A stretch of 64,000 bases of DNA, from assembly GCA_900540085.1 (NCBI GenBank), contig UQEU01000002.1, positions 124,001 to 188,000 of the forward strand, written 5' to 3'. Position numbers and translations under genes: made by a program. The stretch is from an uncultured Eubacteriales bacterium (GTDB taxonomy: Bacteria > Bacillota > Clostridia > Oscillospirales > Acutalibacteraceae). Below are positions 17,726 to 27,600 of this stretch, piece after piece (position 1 is the first letter of the stretch; each line of letters starts with the position of its first letter). The notes under the pieces were generated by a model. It made no database searches, was not told the DNA's origin, and saw nothing but the letters and a program-made list of their open reading frames with translations.

Positions 17726-17801
17726 TATTCTTTCACCTTTAAATAAAAACTTGTTTTTAGTATATCATATTTAATTTGAAATACAATATAAATAGAAAAA
17801 A

Positions 17802-17837
17802 TCGGCAGAAATGTTTAATATTTTACACTTCTGCCGA
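17802..17837 (-). terminator. Terminator of the feo operon
   Basis: On the minus strand, TCGGCAGAA (17837-17829) pairs with TTCTGCCGA (17810-17802), followed by a T run. Confidence 0.85.
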
Positions 17838-17847
17838 CCGTTTTTAT

Positions 17848-18015
17848 TTACTTTTCTGATTTATTATTCGCACAACAGCCGTTTTTTGAACACTTACTGC
17901 ACGATGCACAATTACCGCAAGATGAACAAGTGCCTTTATTTTTTACCAAATAAACGACAGGCACTGCCAAAATTGCAACAATTACAATAATCGCTATAAA
18001 AGTTGATAAATTCAT
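17848..18015 (-). CDS. FeoB-associated Cys-rich membrane protein
   Basis: A 55-residue protein, MNLSTFIAII at the start, with one N-terminal membrane helix (about 4-24) followed by a Cys-rich tail containing eight cysteines in CSSCGNCASCSKC and GCC. This is the typical form of the FeoB-associated Cys-rich family (PF12669), often found right after feoB in Firmicutes and thought to take part in ferrous iron handling. Its ATG overlaps the feoB stop by four bases (ATGA), so it is translationally coupled to feoB. Last gene of the feo operon. Confidence 0.9.
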   Translation of the reverse strand: MNLSTFIAIIVIVAILAVPVVYLVKNKGTCSSCGNCASCSKCSKNGCCANNKSEK

Positions 18016-20096
18016 TTAACATCACTCTTTCTTTTTGATGGTTTTCTGAATATAAAGAACAGATAAAGTCCGACTGTTACAAACGCAACGATTGTCGAAA
18101 CCGTGAATACACCTGTTGTAAAAAGCAGTGCAAATTGATAAATGCAAAATGCTGCGCTGTACGCAAAAAATGTTTGATAAAGCAAAGCAAACAAAAACCA
18201 TTTCCAATTTCTTAATTCACGCCAAATTGCTGCAACTGCGGCAACACACGGTATGCAAAGAAGATTGAAAACAAGGAATGAAAAACCCGAAACCTGCGTA
18301 AACAGTTGCGAAATATCTGAAACCAAAACACCAAGCACGGAAACGATACCTTCTTTTGCAAGAAGTCCCATAATAGTTGCAACGCTTGCCTGCCAGAAAC
18401 CGAAACCGAGAGGTTCAAACAGAACTGCAAGTGCCTTTCCTATTACTGCAAGAATGGAGTTGTTCATATCATCTACCATCAGGAATTTTGAGTTTTCAAA
18501 TCCAAAGTTTGACAAAAACCAAATTGCAACTGATGCAAGCAAAATAATTGAGCCTGCTTTTTTCAAAAATCCCGAACCACGCTCCCACATACTTTTCATA
18601 ACATTTTTAAATGTCGGCAAGTGGTAAGACGGAAGTTCCATTACAAAAGGCGTATCGTCGCTCAAAAACGGTCTTGTCTTTTTCAATATGGTACCGCTTA
18701 TGACGATTGCCAAAATACCTATAAAATACGCACACGGAGCAAACCACCACGCACCGCCGAAAAGCGACGACGCAATGAGTGCAATGACGGGCAATTTTGC
18801 ACCGCACGGTATAAATGTCGTTGTAATGACAGTCATTTTTCTGTCTTTTTCATTTTCTATTGTTCTTGACGCCATAACGCCCGGTACACCACAGCCCGTA
18901 CCTATAAGAATAGGTATAAAAGATTTACCCGAAAGACCGAACTTTCTGAAAACTTTATCCATAATAAAAGCAATTCTGCTCATATATCCGCAGTCTTCAA
19001 GAAAAGCAAGAAATGTGAAAAGCACAAAAATCTGCGGTGCAAATCCCAAAACCGTACCGACGCCTGCCAAAATACCGTCTCGCACAAGACCTATGATGAC
19101 GGGGGAACAATTTACACTGTTCAAAAGCGAAACGACCGCACCCGTTACATAGCCCTCTGTACCGAAAATGTTGTCTGTTATAAAATCTGTAACGGCACCG
19201 CCTACAAGCGATACGCTTATGTAATAAACGCAAAACATTATGAGTGCAAATATCGGCAATGCCAAAAATCTGTTTGTTACAATATCGTCTATTTTCTGCG
19301 TTGTTGACTTTTTAGTTCTGTTTCTTGTTACACATTCGCTTATAACGGAAGTTATATATCTGTAACGCTGGTCGGCGATAATTCCTTCTGCATCATCGTC
19401 ATAATATTTTTCTGCCTGCTGAATAATTTGTTCTGCCTCAGGCGGTTCTTTCATTGTTTTGAGTACTTCTTCATCACGCTCAAAAATTTTTGTAGCATAA
19501 TATCTGCGTTTTCTCTCGTCAATATCTTTCGGCAAAAGACTCGATATAAAGTGAATGTAACTTTCCACTCTGTCGTCAAAAGCGTGATGAATTGGCGGTA
19601 TGCCCGTATTGTTTTTCGCAAGTTCTATAACTTTTTTAACCGCTTTTTTTACGCCCGTCCCTTTTAAAGCGGATATTTCAAAAACCGTGCATCCGAAATG
19701 TTCGGCAATTTCCTCTGCGTGAATTTCGTCGCCGTTTTTACGAACAACATCCATCATATTGATTGCCATTACAACAGGTACGCCCATCTCACAAATTTGT
19801 GTTGTAAGGTACAAATTTCTCTCAATATTCGTGCCGTCAACAACATTTAAAATTGCGTCGGGCTTTTCATCTACCAAATAGTTTCTTGCAACTATTTCTT
19901 CGGGAGTGTAGGGAGAAAGACTGTAAATACCCGGTAAGTCGGTAAAAATAACATCGTTTTCTCCCGACATTTTACCCTCTTTTTTCTCAACCGTTACGCC
20001 CGGCCAGTTGCCTACATATTGGTTTGAGCCTGTGATTAAATTGAATAAAAGCGTTTTACCGCAGTTTGGGTTTCCGACAAGCGCAATTTTTATCAT
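18012..20096 (-). CDS. feoB: Ferrous iron transporter FeoB
   Basis: A 694-residue protein. The N-terminal G domain has G1 GNPNCGKT (8-15), G2 within VGNWPGVTVEKKEG, G3 DLPGIYSL and G4 NMMD. A helical guanine-dissociation-inhibitor-like region follows to about 265. The C-terminal membrane permease has two Gate motifs with conserved Cys (IGTGCGVPGVMASRT and the FIPCGAKLPV segment). It imports Fe(II) across the cytoplasmic membrane, driven or gated by nucleotide hydrolysis. It overlaps feoA by four bases upstream and the Cys-rich gene by four bases downstream, so all three genes are coupled. Confidence 0.98.
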   Translation of the reverse strand: MIKIALVGNPNCGKTLLFNLITGSNQYVGNWPGVTVEKKEGKMSGENDVIFTDLPGIYSLSPYTPEEIVARNYLVDEKPDAILNVVDGTNIERNLYLTTQICEMGVPVVMAINMMDVVRKNGDEIHAEEIAEHFGCTVFEISALKGTGVKKAVKKVIELAKNNTGIPPIHHAFDDRVESYIHFISSLLPKDIDERKRRYYATKIFERDEEVLKTMKEPPEAEQIIQQAEKYYDDDAEGIIADQRYRYITSVISECVTRNRTKKSTTQKIDDIVTNRFLALPIFALIMFCVYYISVSLVGGAVTDFITDNIFGTEGYVTGAVVSLLNSVNCSPVIIGLVRDGILAGVGTVLGFAPQIFVLFTFLAFLEDCGYMSRIAFIMDKVFRKFGLSGKSFIPILIGTGCGVPGVMASRTIENEKDRKMTVITTTFIPCGAKLPVIALIASSLFGGAWWFAPCAYFIGILAIVISGTILKKTRPFLSDDTPFVMELPSYHLPTFKNVMKSMWERGSGFLKKAGSIILLASVAIWFLSNFGFENSKFLMVDDMNNSILAVIGKALAVLFEPLGFGFWQASVATIMGLLAKEGIVSVLGVLVSDISQLFTQVSGFSFLVFNLLCIPCVAAVAAIWRELRNWKWFLFALLYQTFFAYSAAFCIYQFALLFTTGVFTVSTIVAFVTVGLYLFFIFRKPSKRKSDVK

Positions 20097-20317
20097 TCTT
20101 CTACCTCTATCATTTCAGCATCTGCTTTTCGCAGCGAAAGTTCATAGCCTCTGACAGTCAGTTCCATCGGGTCGCCGAGCGGTGCAAGTTTTTTTACAAA
20201 AACCGTTGTACCCTTTGTAATTCCCATATCCATTATTCTTCTTTTAAGTGCTCCGTCGCCGCAAAGTTTTACGACTTTTGCACTGTGTCCTACTTTTATT
20301 TGATTTAAAGTTTTCAT
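20093..20317 (-). CDS. feoA: FeoA, SH3-like partner of FeoB
   Basis: A 74-residue protein beginning MKTLNQIKVGHSAKVVKL, with the small SH3-like beta barrel of FeoA (GDGALKRRIMDMGITKGTTVFVKKLAPLGDPMELTVRGYELSLRK). It acts with FeoB in ferrous iron uptake. ATG 20317 is chosen because GGAGG lies 5-6 nt upstream. First gene of the feoA-feoB-Cys-rich operon. Two DtxR-type palindromes lie in its promoter region, so iron (or manganese) repression is likely. Confidence 0.96.
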   Translation of the reverse strand: MKTLNQIKVGHSAKVVKLCGDGALKRRIMDMGITKGTTVFVKKLAPLGDPMELTVRGYELSLRKADAEMIEVEE

Positions 20318-20341
20318 TTGTCCTCCGTAAATCACTGTGAG

Positions 20342-20355
20342 TTAGGTATCACTAA
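20342..20355. promoter_or_regulatory. DtxR-type palindrome 1 upstream of feoA
   Basis: TTAG-GTATCA-CTAA, an inverted repeat close to DtxR/IdeR-type boxes (TTAGG...CCTAA). It sits between the promoter and the feoA ribosome site, in the 5' leader. Confidence 0.6.
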
Positions 20356-20365
20356 TTTCAAATAT

Positions 20366-20394
20366 AGGTTAGCATATTCTAACTCATTTGTCAA
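20366..20394 (-). promoter_or_regulatory. feo promoter with DtxR-type palindrome 2 in its spacer
   Basis: Minus strand -35 TTGACA (20394-20389) and, 17 bp on, a poor -10 TAACCT (20371-20366). The palindrome GTTAG-CATATT-CTAAC (20368-20383) fills the spacer, so a bound repressor would block RNA polymerase. The half-sites match those of palindrome 1 (TTAG/CTAA). A metal-responsive DtxR-family repressor is inferred; no such gene is in the window. Confidence 0.6.
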
Positions 20395-20586
20395 GAAATA
20401 ATTTTCAATAATAAAAAGTTTTTTCCAAATATTAATTTTTATTAAAAACAATAGACATATTGCTTGATTTAGTTTAATATTTATGTAAGTAAACTTGAAT
20501 TGCCGATTTTTTACATAAATTAAAATACAAAAAATCTTTCGGGTTTACACAACAATCAAATCATTTTATAAAAGAAAGGGTTTACT

Positions 20587-21267
20587 ATGAATTACGAAAT
20601 CAAAGGCACTCCGTTGCCCGTACTTGTCTGCACACTCGAGCAAAACGAGTCAATGGTAACAGAAAGCGGCGCAATGGCTTGGATGAGTGAAAATATGGAA
20701 ATGAAAACATCGTCTAACGGCGGTGCGGGCAAAGTTTTTTCCCGTCTTGTAAGCGGCGAACATCTTTTTCAAAACATTTATACCGCAAGAAACGGAAAGG
20801 GTATGATTTCTTTTGCATCGTCTTTCCCGGGGGAAATTCTTGCAGTTGACATTGAGCCGGGCAAAGACATTATAGTTCAAAAGTCGTGTTTCCTTGCATC
20901 TGAAACAAGCGTTGAACTCTCAATGTTTTTCAGAAAGAAACTCGGTGCAGGTCTTTTCGGCGGCGAAGGTTTCATTATGCAAAGACTTTCGGGAAGCGGT
21001 AAAGCGTTCATAGAAGTTGACGGAAGTTGTGTTACATACGACCTTGAGGCAGGTCAGAGTTTAGTTGCCGGCACGGGTTATGTAGTGATGATGGACGCAA
21101 GCTGTACTATGGATGTTGTATCTGTCAAAGGTGTTAAAAATATGGTGTTCGGCGGAGAAGGCATCTTCAACACTAAAGTTACAGGTCCGGGAAGAGTAAT
21201 AATTCAGTCTATGCCGATTGCAAAACTTGCAGGTGTTCTTGCACCGTTTATTGCAACAGGTTCATAA
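20587..21267 (+). CDS. AIM24 / TIGR00266 family protein
   Basis: A 226-residue beta-rich soluble protein. It starts MNYEIKGTPLPVLVCTLEQNESMVTESGAMAWM and contains the Gly-rich GGAGKVFSRLVSGEHLFQN and GEIL segments typical of TIGR00266 (AIM24 domain, PF01987), a double-stranded beta-helix-like fold. In yeast the family name comes from a mitochondrial protein. In bacteria the role is not known. GAAAGGG precedes ATG. Monocistronic. Confidence 0.88.
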   Translation: MNYEIKGTPLPVLVCTLEQNESMVTESGAMAWMSENMEMKTSSNGGAGKVFSRLVSGEHLFQNIYTARNGKGMISFASSFPGEILAVDIEPGKDIIVQKSCFLASETSVELSMFFRKKLGAGLFGGEGFIMQRLSGSGKAFIEVDGSCVTYDLEAGQSLVAGTGYVVMMDASCTMDVVSVKGVKNMVFGGEGIFNTKVTGPGRVIIQSMPIAKLAGVLAPFIATGS

Positions 21268-21355
21268 TACGAAAATACGATTAATATAATGTAATAAATA
21301 TATTATTATATACATTATATTAATTATTAAATTCAAATTCAAAACTCAATTAAAT

Positions 21356-21402
21356 AAAAAAGAGCAAGACTGCGCCACACGGCAAAATCTTGTTCTTTTT
21401 TT
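21356..21402. terminator. Bidirectional terminator between the AIM24-like gene and the acetyltransferase
   Basis: AGAGCAAGA (21361-21369) pairs with TCTTGTTCT (21388-21396), flanked by A and T runs on both sides. Confidence 0.8.
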
Positions 21403-21403
21403 G

Positions 21404-22003
21404 TTATTTATTTTCTTTATAAAAAGGATAGCGATACTTGTCATCTTCAGTAATTTCACGAATGACTTTACACGGAACGCCGACTGCCACAACATTTGAC
21501 GGAATTGATTTTTTAACAACACTTCCCGCACCGATAACTGTATTGTCGCCGATTGTTACGCCCGCAAGTATTGTTGAACCTGCACCAATCCAAACATTGT
21601 TGCCTATTGTGATAGGTTTTGCAATTTCAAGTCCTTTTTTTCTCTGTTCGGGGTCTGTCGGATGCTCCGCAGTAGTAAAACAACAATTCGGAGCAATAAA
21701 AACATTATCGCCGAAAGTAACTCCCGCACCGTCATTTACAACTAAATTATGGTTTGAACAGAACGAGTCGCCGACTGTAATATTGTAACCGTAATCGCAC
21801 CAAAACGGAGGAGTGAAAACAACATTTTCGCCCATCTTTCCTATTAAATCACGCAAGATTTCCTGTTGTGCTTCATAATCATTCGGATTTAGCTGATTGT
21901 ATTTCCGGCATTTATCTTTACACTTTTTTATTTCCTTTTCATAATCGGGATTATAGCACCCTTAAAAAAGACAGTTTATTGGAACAATCGGTTTTTCATC
22001 CAT
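21404..22003 (-). pseudogene. Sugar/maltose O-acetyltransferase with in-frame stop near the N-terminus
   Basis: The open part from TTG 21856 encodes 150 residues of a left-handed beta-helix acetyltransferase of the LacA/Maa type (GNNVWIGAGSTILAGVTIGDNTVIGAGSVV; catalytic His in TTAEHPTD). The coding frame continues upstream with a normal Mac-type N-terminal helix segment (YNPDYEKEIKKCKDKCRKYN, NPNDYEAQQEIL) back to ATG 22003-22001. A TAA at 21964-21962 interrupts it after 13 codons. No plausible start lies between that stop and 21856, and 21856 has no ribosome site. Probably an inactivated or N-terminally trimmed gene. These enzymes transfer acetyl from acetyl-CoA to sugars. Confidence 0.75.
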
Positions 22004-22107
22004 CACAATACCTACTTTATTTTTACATTATATTTTACATTATATATAATATATAAATTATATAATATTATAGTTATTATATATTATATCATTATATTTA
22101 TATCAAT

Positions 22108-23373
22108 TTATATCTTTGCAAGTGCTTGTTCAAGGTCGGCAATAATATCGTCTGCATTTTCAATTCCGACAGAGAAACGAACAAGGTCGGGGCTTACGCC
22201 GCAATCTTCAAGTTCCTTGTCTGTAAGCTGACGGTGTGTTGTTGAAGCAGGGTGCAAACAACAAGTGCGTGCGTCTGCAACATGAGTAACAATAGATGCA
22301 AGACGAAGACTGTCCATAAATACGGTTGCAGACTCTCTTCCGCCTTTGATACCGAAAGAAACAACACCGCAAGTGCCGTTTGGCATATATTTTTGAGCAA
22401 GTTCATACTGTTTGTCGCCCTCAAGCATTGCACAGTTTACCCAAGCGATTTTTTCGTGATTTTTGAGATATTTTGCAACTTTCAGAGCATTTTCACAATG
22501 ACGGGGAACACGCAAATGAAGTGTTTCAAGTCCGAGATTGAGAAGAAAAGCGTTTTGAGGACTTTGAATTGAACCAAGGTCTCTCATCAACTGAGCAGTT
22601 GCTTTTGTAATATACGCCATCTCTCCGAGAGAACTGTAAACCAAGCCGTGATAACTTTCGTCGGCAGTTGTGAGTCCGGGGAACTTATCGTTTTGAGTCC
22701 AGTCAAACTTGCCTGAATCTACAATTACACCGCCGATTGTGGAAGCGTGTCCCTCCATATATTTTGTAGTGGAATGAATGACAATATCTGCACCCCACTC
22801 GAAAGGACGGCAATTCATCGGTGTAGCAAAAGTATTATCTATAATAAGCGGAATACCGTTTTTATGTGCAACATTTGCAAACTTTTCAATATCCAAAATT
22901 TCAAGACTCGGGTTAGAAATTGTTTCGCCGAAAACTGCCTTTGTATTTGGCTGAATTGCAGCTTGAATTTCTTCTTCGCTTGCTTTCGGAGAAACAAAAG
23001 TAAATTCAATGCCGAGTTTTCTCATAGTAACATTGAAAAGGTTGAAAGTTCCGCCGTAAATAGCAGCTGAAGAAACTATATGGTCGCCTGCCTGAGCAAT
23101 GTTGAAAACACTGTAAAACGAAGCAGCCTGACCGCTTGAAGTGAGCATTGCAGCCACACCGCCTTCAAGCAATGCTATTTTTGCCGCAGCATTGTCGCAG
23201 GTCGGATTTTGAAGTCTTGAATAGAAATAGCCTTCTTTTTTAAGGTCAAAAAGGTCGCCCATTTCCTGTGAACTCTCATACTTATATGTTGTACTTTGAA
23301 CTATCGGGAACACTCTCGGCTCGCCGTTTTTGGGTTCATAAGCACCTTGCACGCATTTTGTTTCAATGTTCAT
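22108..23373 (-). CDS. metY: O-acetylhomoserine sulfhydrylase (Cys/Met metabolism PLP enzyme)
   Basis: A 421-residue PLP-dependent enzyme of the Cys/Met metabolism family. The PLP lysine is K204 in HSTTKYMEGH, the phosphate-binding SSGQAA segment is near 79-84, and the STTYKYES start is typical of MetY. It makes homocysteine (or methionine from methanethiol) from O-acetylhomoserine and sulfide. The 420-430 residue length fits MetY better than MetB/MetC (about 380-390). AAGGAG precedes ATG. Third gene after purL and apgM on one strand with 35-40 bp gaps, so probably one operon. Confidence 0.93.
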   Translation of the reverse strand: MNIETKCVQGAYEPKNGEPRVFPIVQSTTYKYESSQEMGDLFDLKKEGYFYSRLQNPTCDNAAAKIALLEGGVAAMLTSSGQAASFYSVFNIAQAGDHIVSSAAIYGGTFNLFNVTMRKLGIEFTFVSPKASEEEIQAAIQPNTKAVFGETISNPSLEILDIEKFANVAHKNGIPLIIDNTFATPMNCRPFEWGADIVIHSTTKYMEGHASTIGGVIVDSGKFDWTQNDKFPGLTTADESYHGLVYSSLGEMAYITKATAQLMRDLGSIQSPQNAFLLNLGLETLHLRVPRHCENALKVAKYLKNHEKIAWVNCAMLEGDKQYELAQKYMPNGTCGVVSFGIKGGRESATVFMDSLRLASIVTHVADARTCCLHPASTTHRQLTDKELEDCGVSPDLVRFSVGIENADDIIADLEQALAKI

Positions 23374-23408
23374 ATATCTTTCTCCTTTCGTTTGTCAATA
23401 ATTTGAAA

Positions 23409-24617
23409 TCAATCGTTTAGAAAATGTTTCATTATATCCGGACCGTGTTCAATAAACACGCCTGTTGCCTCTGCCGTTTTTTCATTGATTGAAGAAACAC
23501 CGTTTTTTTCATCATTTTTATGATAAATAAGATACGGTACAGGGTCGGAAGCGTGTGTTCTTGTAACAATCGGAGTCGGATGGTCGGGTAAAATCATTAT
23601 TTTATAATCATCATACTTTTTAAGCCCGTCAAAAAGTATCGGTAAAACTCTTTCGTCTATCATCTCAATGGCACGGACTTTATTTTCAGGTTCATTTCTG
23701 TGACCGCACTCATCGGGAGCTTCAAAGTGAATATACACAAGGTCATTTCTTTCAAGCAGTTCAAGTCCTGCCTTTGCTTTACCTTCAAAGTTTGTATCTA
23801 TATAACCCGTTGCACCGTCAACATCGGCAACTTCCATTTCGGCACAGCCTCCTATGCCTTTAATCAAGTCAACTGCCGAAACAACACTGCCTTTAATTCC
23901 GAAAATCTTTTCAAAAGGTGCAAGTGCAGGGCGTTTACCTTCGCCCCAAAGCCAAATTGAATTTGCAGGACGCTTGCCGTTTTTTATTCTTTCAAGATTT
24001 ATCGGATGGTCTTTTAAAATGTCGTAACTTTTTTTCATCATCTCAATAAGCGGTTTTGCATTTTCGCTTGTTGAGAGATACTCTGTGATAACTTTTCCCG
24101 TAATATCGTGAGGAGGAGTCATCTTTCCGAGTTCGGTAGTGCCGTTTTTCCAAATTAGGCAATGACGATACGACACGCCTTTATAGAATGTGAATTCGTC
24201 AGTACCGAGTTGCTTTTGCACCTCTTCTATCAAAACAGACGCTTCTTCTGTTGAAATATCATCGGCACAATAGTCTTCTATTGTTTTTTGCTCATACGGC
24301 AAATCATCTTGTGAGAGCGTTACAAGATTTGTACGAAGCGAAACATCGCTCGGCGACATATCTATACCGATAGACGCCGCTTCAAGCGGACTTCTTCCCG
24401 TATAATATTTCATTGGGTCAAAACCCATAACGCTCATATTTGCAACATCGGAGCCGGGTTTAAGCCCTTTTGCAACAGTCCTTACAAGACCGACTTCGCC
24501 TTTTGACGCCAAAAAGTCCATATTTGGCTTTTTGGCAACTTCCATAGGAGTTTTGCCGTCAAGTGCAGGCACGGGATAGTCTGCCATTCCGTCGTACAAA
24601 ACAACAACATATTTCAT
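23409..24617 (-). CDS. apgM: Archaeal-type phosphoglycerate mutase (ApgM) / proposed homoserine kinase
   Basis: A 402-residue alkaline-phosphatase superfamily enzyme of the ApgM family (PF10143). Metal-site motifs are VVVLYDGMADYP at the N-terminus, PGSDVANMSVMG with the reactive Ser (about 58-69), APDECGHRNE and PDHPTP near the C-terminus. Members of this branch are annotated either as cofactor-independent phosphoglycerate mutase or as proposed homoserine kinase (TIGR02535). The neighbour metY, which uses a homoserine ester, makes the homoserine kinase reading worth considering. The sequence alone does not decide. AGAGGTG precedes ATG. Confidence 0.88.
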   Translation of the reverse strand: MKYVVVLYDGMADYPVPALDGKTPMEVAKKPNMDFLASKGEVGLVRTVAKGLKPGSDVANMSVMGFDPMKYYTGRSPLEAASIGIDMSPSDVSLRTNLVTLSQDDLPYEQKTIEDYCADDISTEEASVLIEEVQKQLGTDEFTFYKGVSYRHCLIWKNGTTELGKMTPPHDITGKVITEYLSTSENAKPLIEMMKKSYDILKDHPINLERIKNGKRPANSIWLWGEGKRPALAPFEKIFGIKGSVVSAVDLIKGIGGCAEMEVADVDGATGYIDTNFEGKAKAGLELLERNDLVYIHFEAPDECGHRNEPENKVRAIEMIDERVLPILFDGLKKYDDYKIMILPDHPTPIVTRTHASDPVPYLIYHKNDEKNGVSSINEKTAEATGVFIEHGPDIMKHFLND

Positions 24618-24656
24618 ATTTGTAACACCTCTTAAAGCACACTTGTGCGTCTGTTA

Positions 24657-27600
24657 TTATTTAAAGTAATTTACGCCGCTTTCAAAGATTTTCATATCTT
24701 TTTCAAACGGAACATTTTTATAAAGGTCTGCACCCTTTCTTTCACTGTGAGCCATCTTTCCGAGAACTCTGCCGTCAGGGCTTGTGATACCCTCAACAGC
24801 ACAAACAGAGCCGTTTGGATTGAACGGCATTGAATCTGCAACCATACCGTTTTCGTCAACATATTGAGTTGCTATCTGACCGTTTTTGATGAGTTCTTTA
24901 ACAACATCGTCATCAGCAACAAATCTGCCCTCGCCGTGAGAAATCGGAACTGCAAAAACATCGCCTGCATTGATACTTGAGAACCACGGAGATTTTACGC
25001 TTGCAACACGGGTATAAGCCATTTGACTGATATGTCTGCCGATAGTGTTAAATGTGAGCGTCGGGTCATATTCTTCAAGTTTTTCAATCTTTCCGTAAGG
25101 AACAAGACCGAGTTTAATGAGAGCCTGAAAACCGTTACAGATACCGAGCATAAGACCGTCTCTGCAATTAAGAAGTTTAGTAACTGCCTCTTTGATTTTC
25201 GGGTTTCTGAAAGTTGTTGCAATGAATTTGCCCGAGCCTTCAGGTTCGTCACCGCCCGAGAAACCACCCGGAAGCATAATCATCTGGCTTTCATTGATTT
25301 TTTCTGCCATCTTATCTATTGTTTCCTCAATGTCGGAAGGAGTGAGATTTTTAACAACAAGAATATCTGCCTCTGCACCTGCTTTTTCAAACGCTCTTGC
25401 AGAGTCAATCTCACAGTTTGTACCCGGAAATGCAGGGATAAATACTTTCGGCTTTGCAACTTTATTTTTTGCAATGAATATACTGCGTTCTTTATAAAGC
25501 GGAACGCCTTTAATCTCTGCTTTTTTACCGCTGTCTGTCGGGAATACTTTTTCAAGTTTTTCACTCCAAGCAGAAATAAGCTCGTCGAGTGTTATAACTT
25601 CTCCGTCAATAATAAACAAGCCGTTTGAAGTTGTGGTACCGAGTTTGATACCTTCCATATCAAAGCCGTCTGCAAGTTCAACAACAAAAGATGCCTGAAG
25701 CGGTGCAAACAATGTTTCTTTTGAGAGATTTTGTTCAAAAGTAAAGCCTGTCTTTTCGCCGAATGCCATTTTACATACGCTTGCAGCAGCGCCGCCTTCT
25801 TTTACTGTTGATGCTGCAAGGATATTGCCGTTTCTGACATTTTCATAAACATTCATCATAAGTTCCATTGACTTATCAAAATCGGGAAGACCGCTTTTTT
25901 CGTCAACAGGTACAGGCAAAAGTTTTACAACAGATCCTTTTTTCTTGAATATTGAAGATACTGTTTTTGACGCCTTTGTCATACCTACTGCAAAGCAAAC
26001 GAGAGTAGGAGGAACATCGAGGTCATTGAATGAACCGCTCATAGAGTCTTTACCGCCGATTGACGGAACTTTATATCCTATCTGTGCCTCAAGTCCGCCC
26101 AAAAGTGCGGCAGTCGGTTTGCCCCAACGAGCAGGCTCATTGCCGAGTCTTTCAAAATATTCCTGCATTGTAAGTCTTGCTTTTGACGGGTCGCAGCCTA
26201 CGCACGCAAGTTTTGCAAGGCTTTCTGCAACTGCAAAAGCTGCCGAATGGAACGGACTCCATTTTGAAACGGCAGGAATAAATCCGTAACTCATTACTGA
26301 AGCGTCATCTGTTTCGCCGTTCAAAACAGGAAGTTTTGCAACCATTGCTTCTTCGGGAGTAAGCTGATATGTGCCTGCATAAGGCATCAATACGGTTGAT
26401 GCACCGATTGATGAGTCAAAACGCTCTACAAGACCTTTTTGAGAACAAACTTCAAGTCTTTTAAGGTTTTTAACAAGTGCAGACGCAACAGGTTCGTCTT
26501 CAAGAATTTTCGGTGTTGAAGTTCTGTAATTGTCTTTTTCACTTACAGGCAAAATTTCTGCCGTTGCGTGTTGAGTAACACCGTTTGTATTGAGAAAATC
26601 TCTTGAAATATCAACAATTTTATCGCCTCTCCAAGTCATCTCAAGACGATTTGCGTTTGTTACGACTGCAACGGGAGTTGCTTCAAGGTTTTCTTCATTT
26701 GCAAGTCTTGTAAATTCTTCAACATCATTTTTATCAAGAACTACTGCCATTCTTTCCTGACTTTCGGAAATTGCAAGTTCGGTTCCGTCAAGACCGTCGT
26801 ACTTTTTAGGAACTTTATCAAGGTCAATTTTAAGACCGTCTGCAAGTTCTCCGATTGCAACGCAGACACCGCCTGCACCGAAGTCGTTGCATCTTTTAAT
26901 CATAGTTGAGGCTTTTTCATTTCTGAAAAGTCTTTGAAGTTTTCTCTCTGTCGGTGGGTTACCCTTTTGAACCTCTGCACCACAGGTTTCTATTGAAGAT
27001 GAATCGTGTGCTTTTGATGAACCTGTTGCACCGCCGCAACCGTCACGACCTGTTCTTCCGCCCAAAAGAACGATAACATCGTTTTCTTCAGGACGCATAC
27101 GAACAACATTTTTCTTCGGAGATGCACCCACAACTGCACCGATTTCCATTCTCTTTGCAACATATCCGCTGTCATAAAGTTCTGTTACCTGTCCTGTTGC
27201 AAGACCGATTTGGTTACCGTAAGACGAGTAGCCCTGTGCAGCGGCAGTTGTAATTTTTGACTGAGGAAGTTTTCCGTCAAGTGTTTCTTCAAACGGAATT
27301 GTCGGGTCGCCTGCACCTGTAACACGCATAGCCTGATATACATAGGCTCTGCCTGACAATGGGTCTCTTATAGCACCGCCGAGACAGGTTGCCGCACCAC
27401 CGAAAGGCTCTATTTCCGTAGGATGATTGTGTGTTTCGTTTTTGAACTGAACAAGCCACGGCTCTTCTTTTCCGTCGATTGTTGCCATCACTTCGATTGA
27501 GCAGGCGTTGATTTCTTCACTTTCGTCAAGGTCGTTTACAAGACCTCTCTTTTTAAGAACTTTTGTACCGAGACAAGCAAGGTCCATAAGACAGACATCT

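Noticed and set aside
20827..20842. TTTCCCGGGGGAAA inside the AIM24-like gene, similar to a Noc-binding site
   Set aside because: The spacing is two bases longer than the known site ATTTCCCGGGAAAT, and it lies inside coding sequence far from noc.
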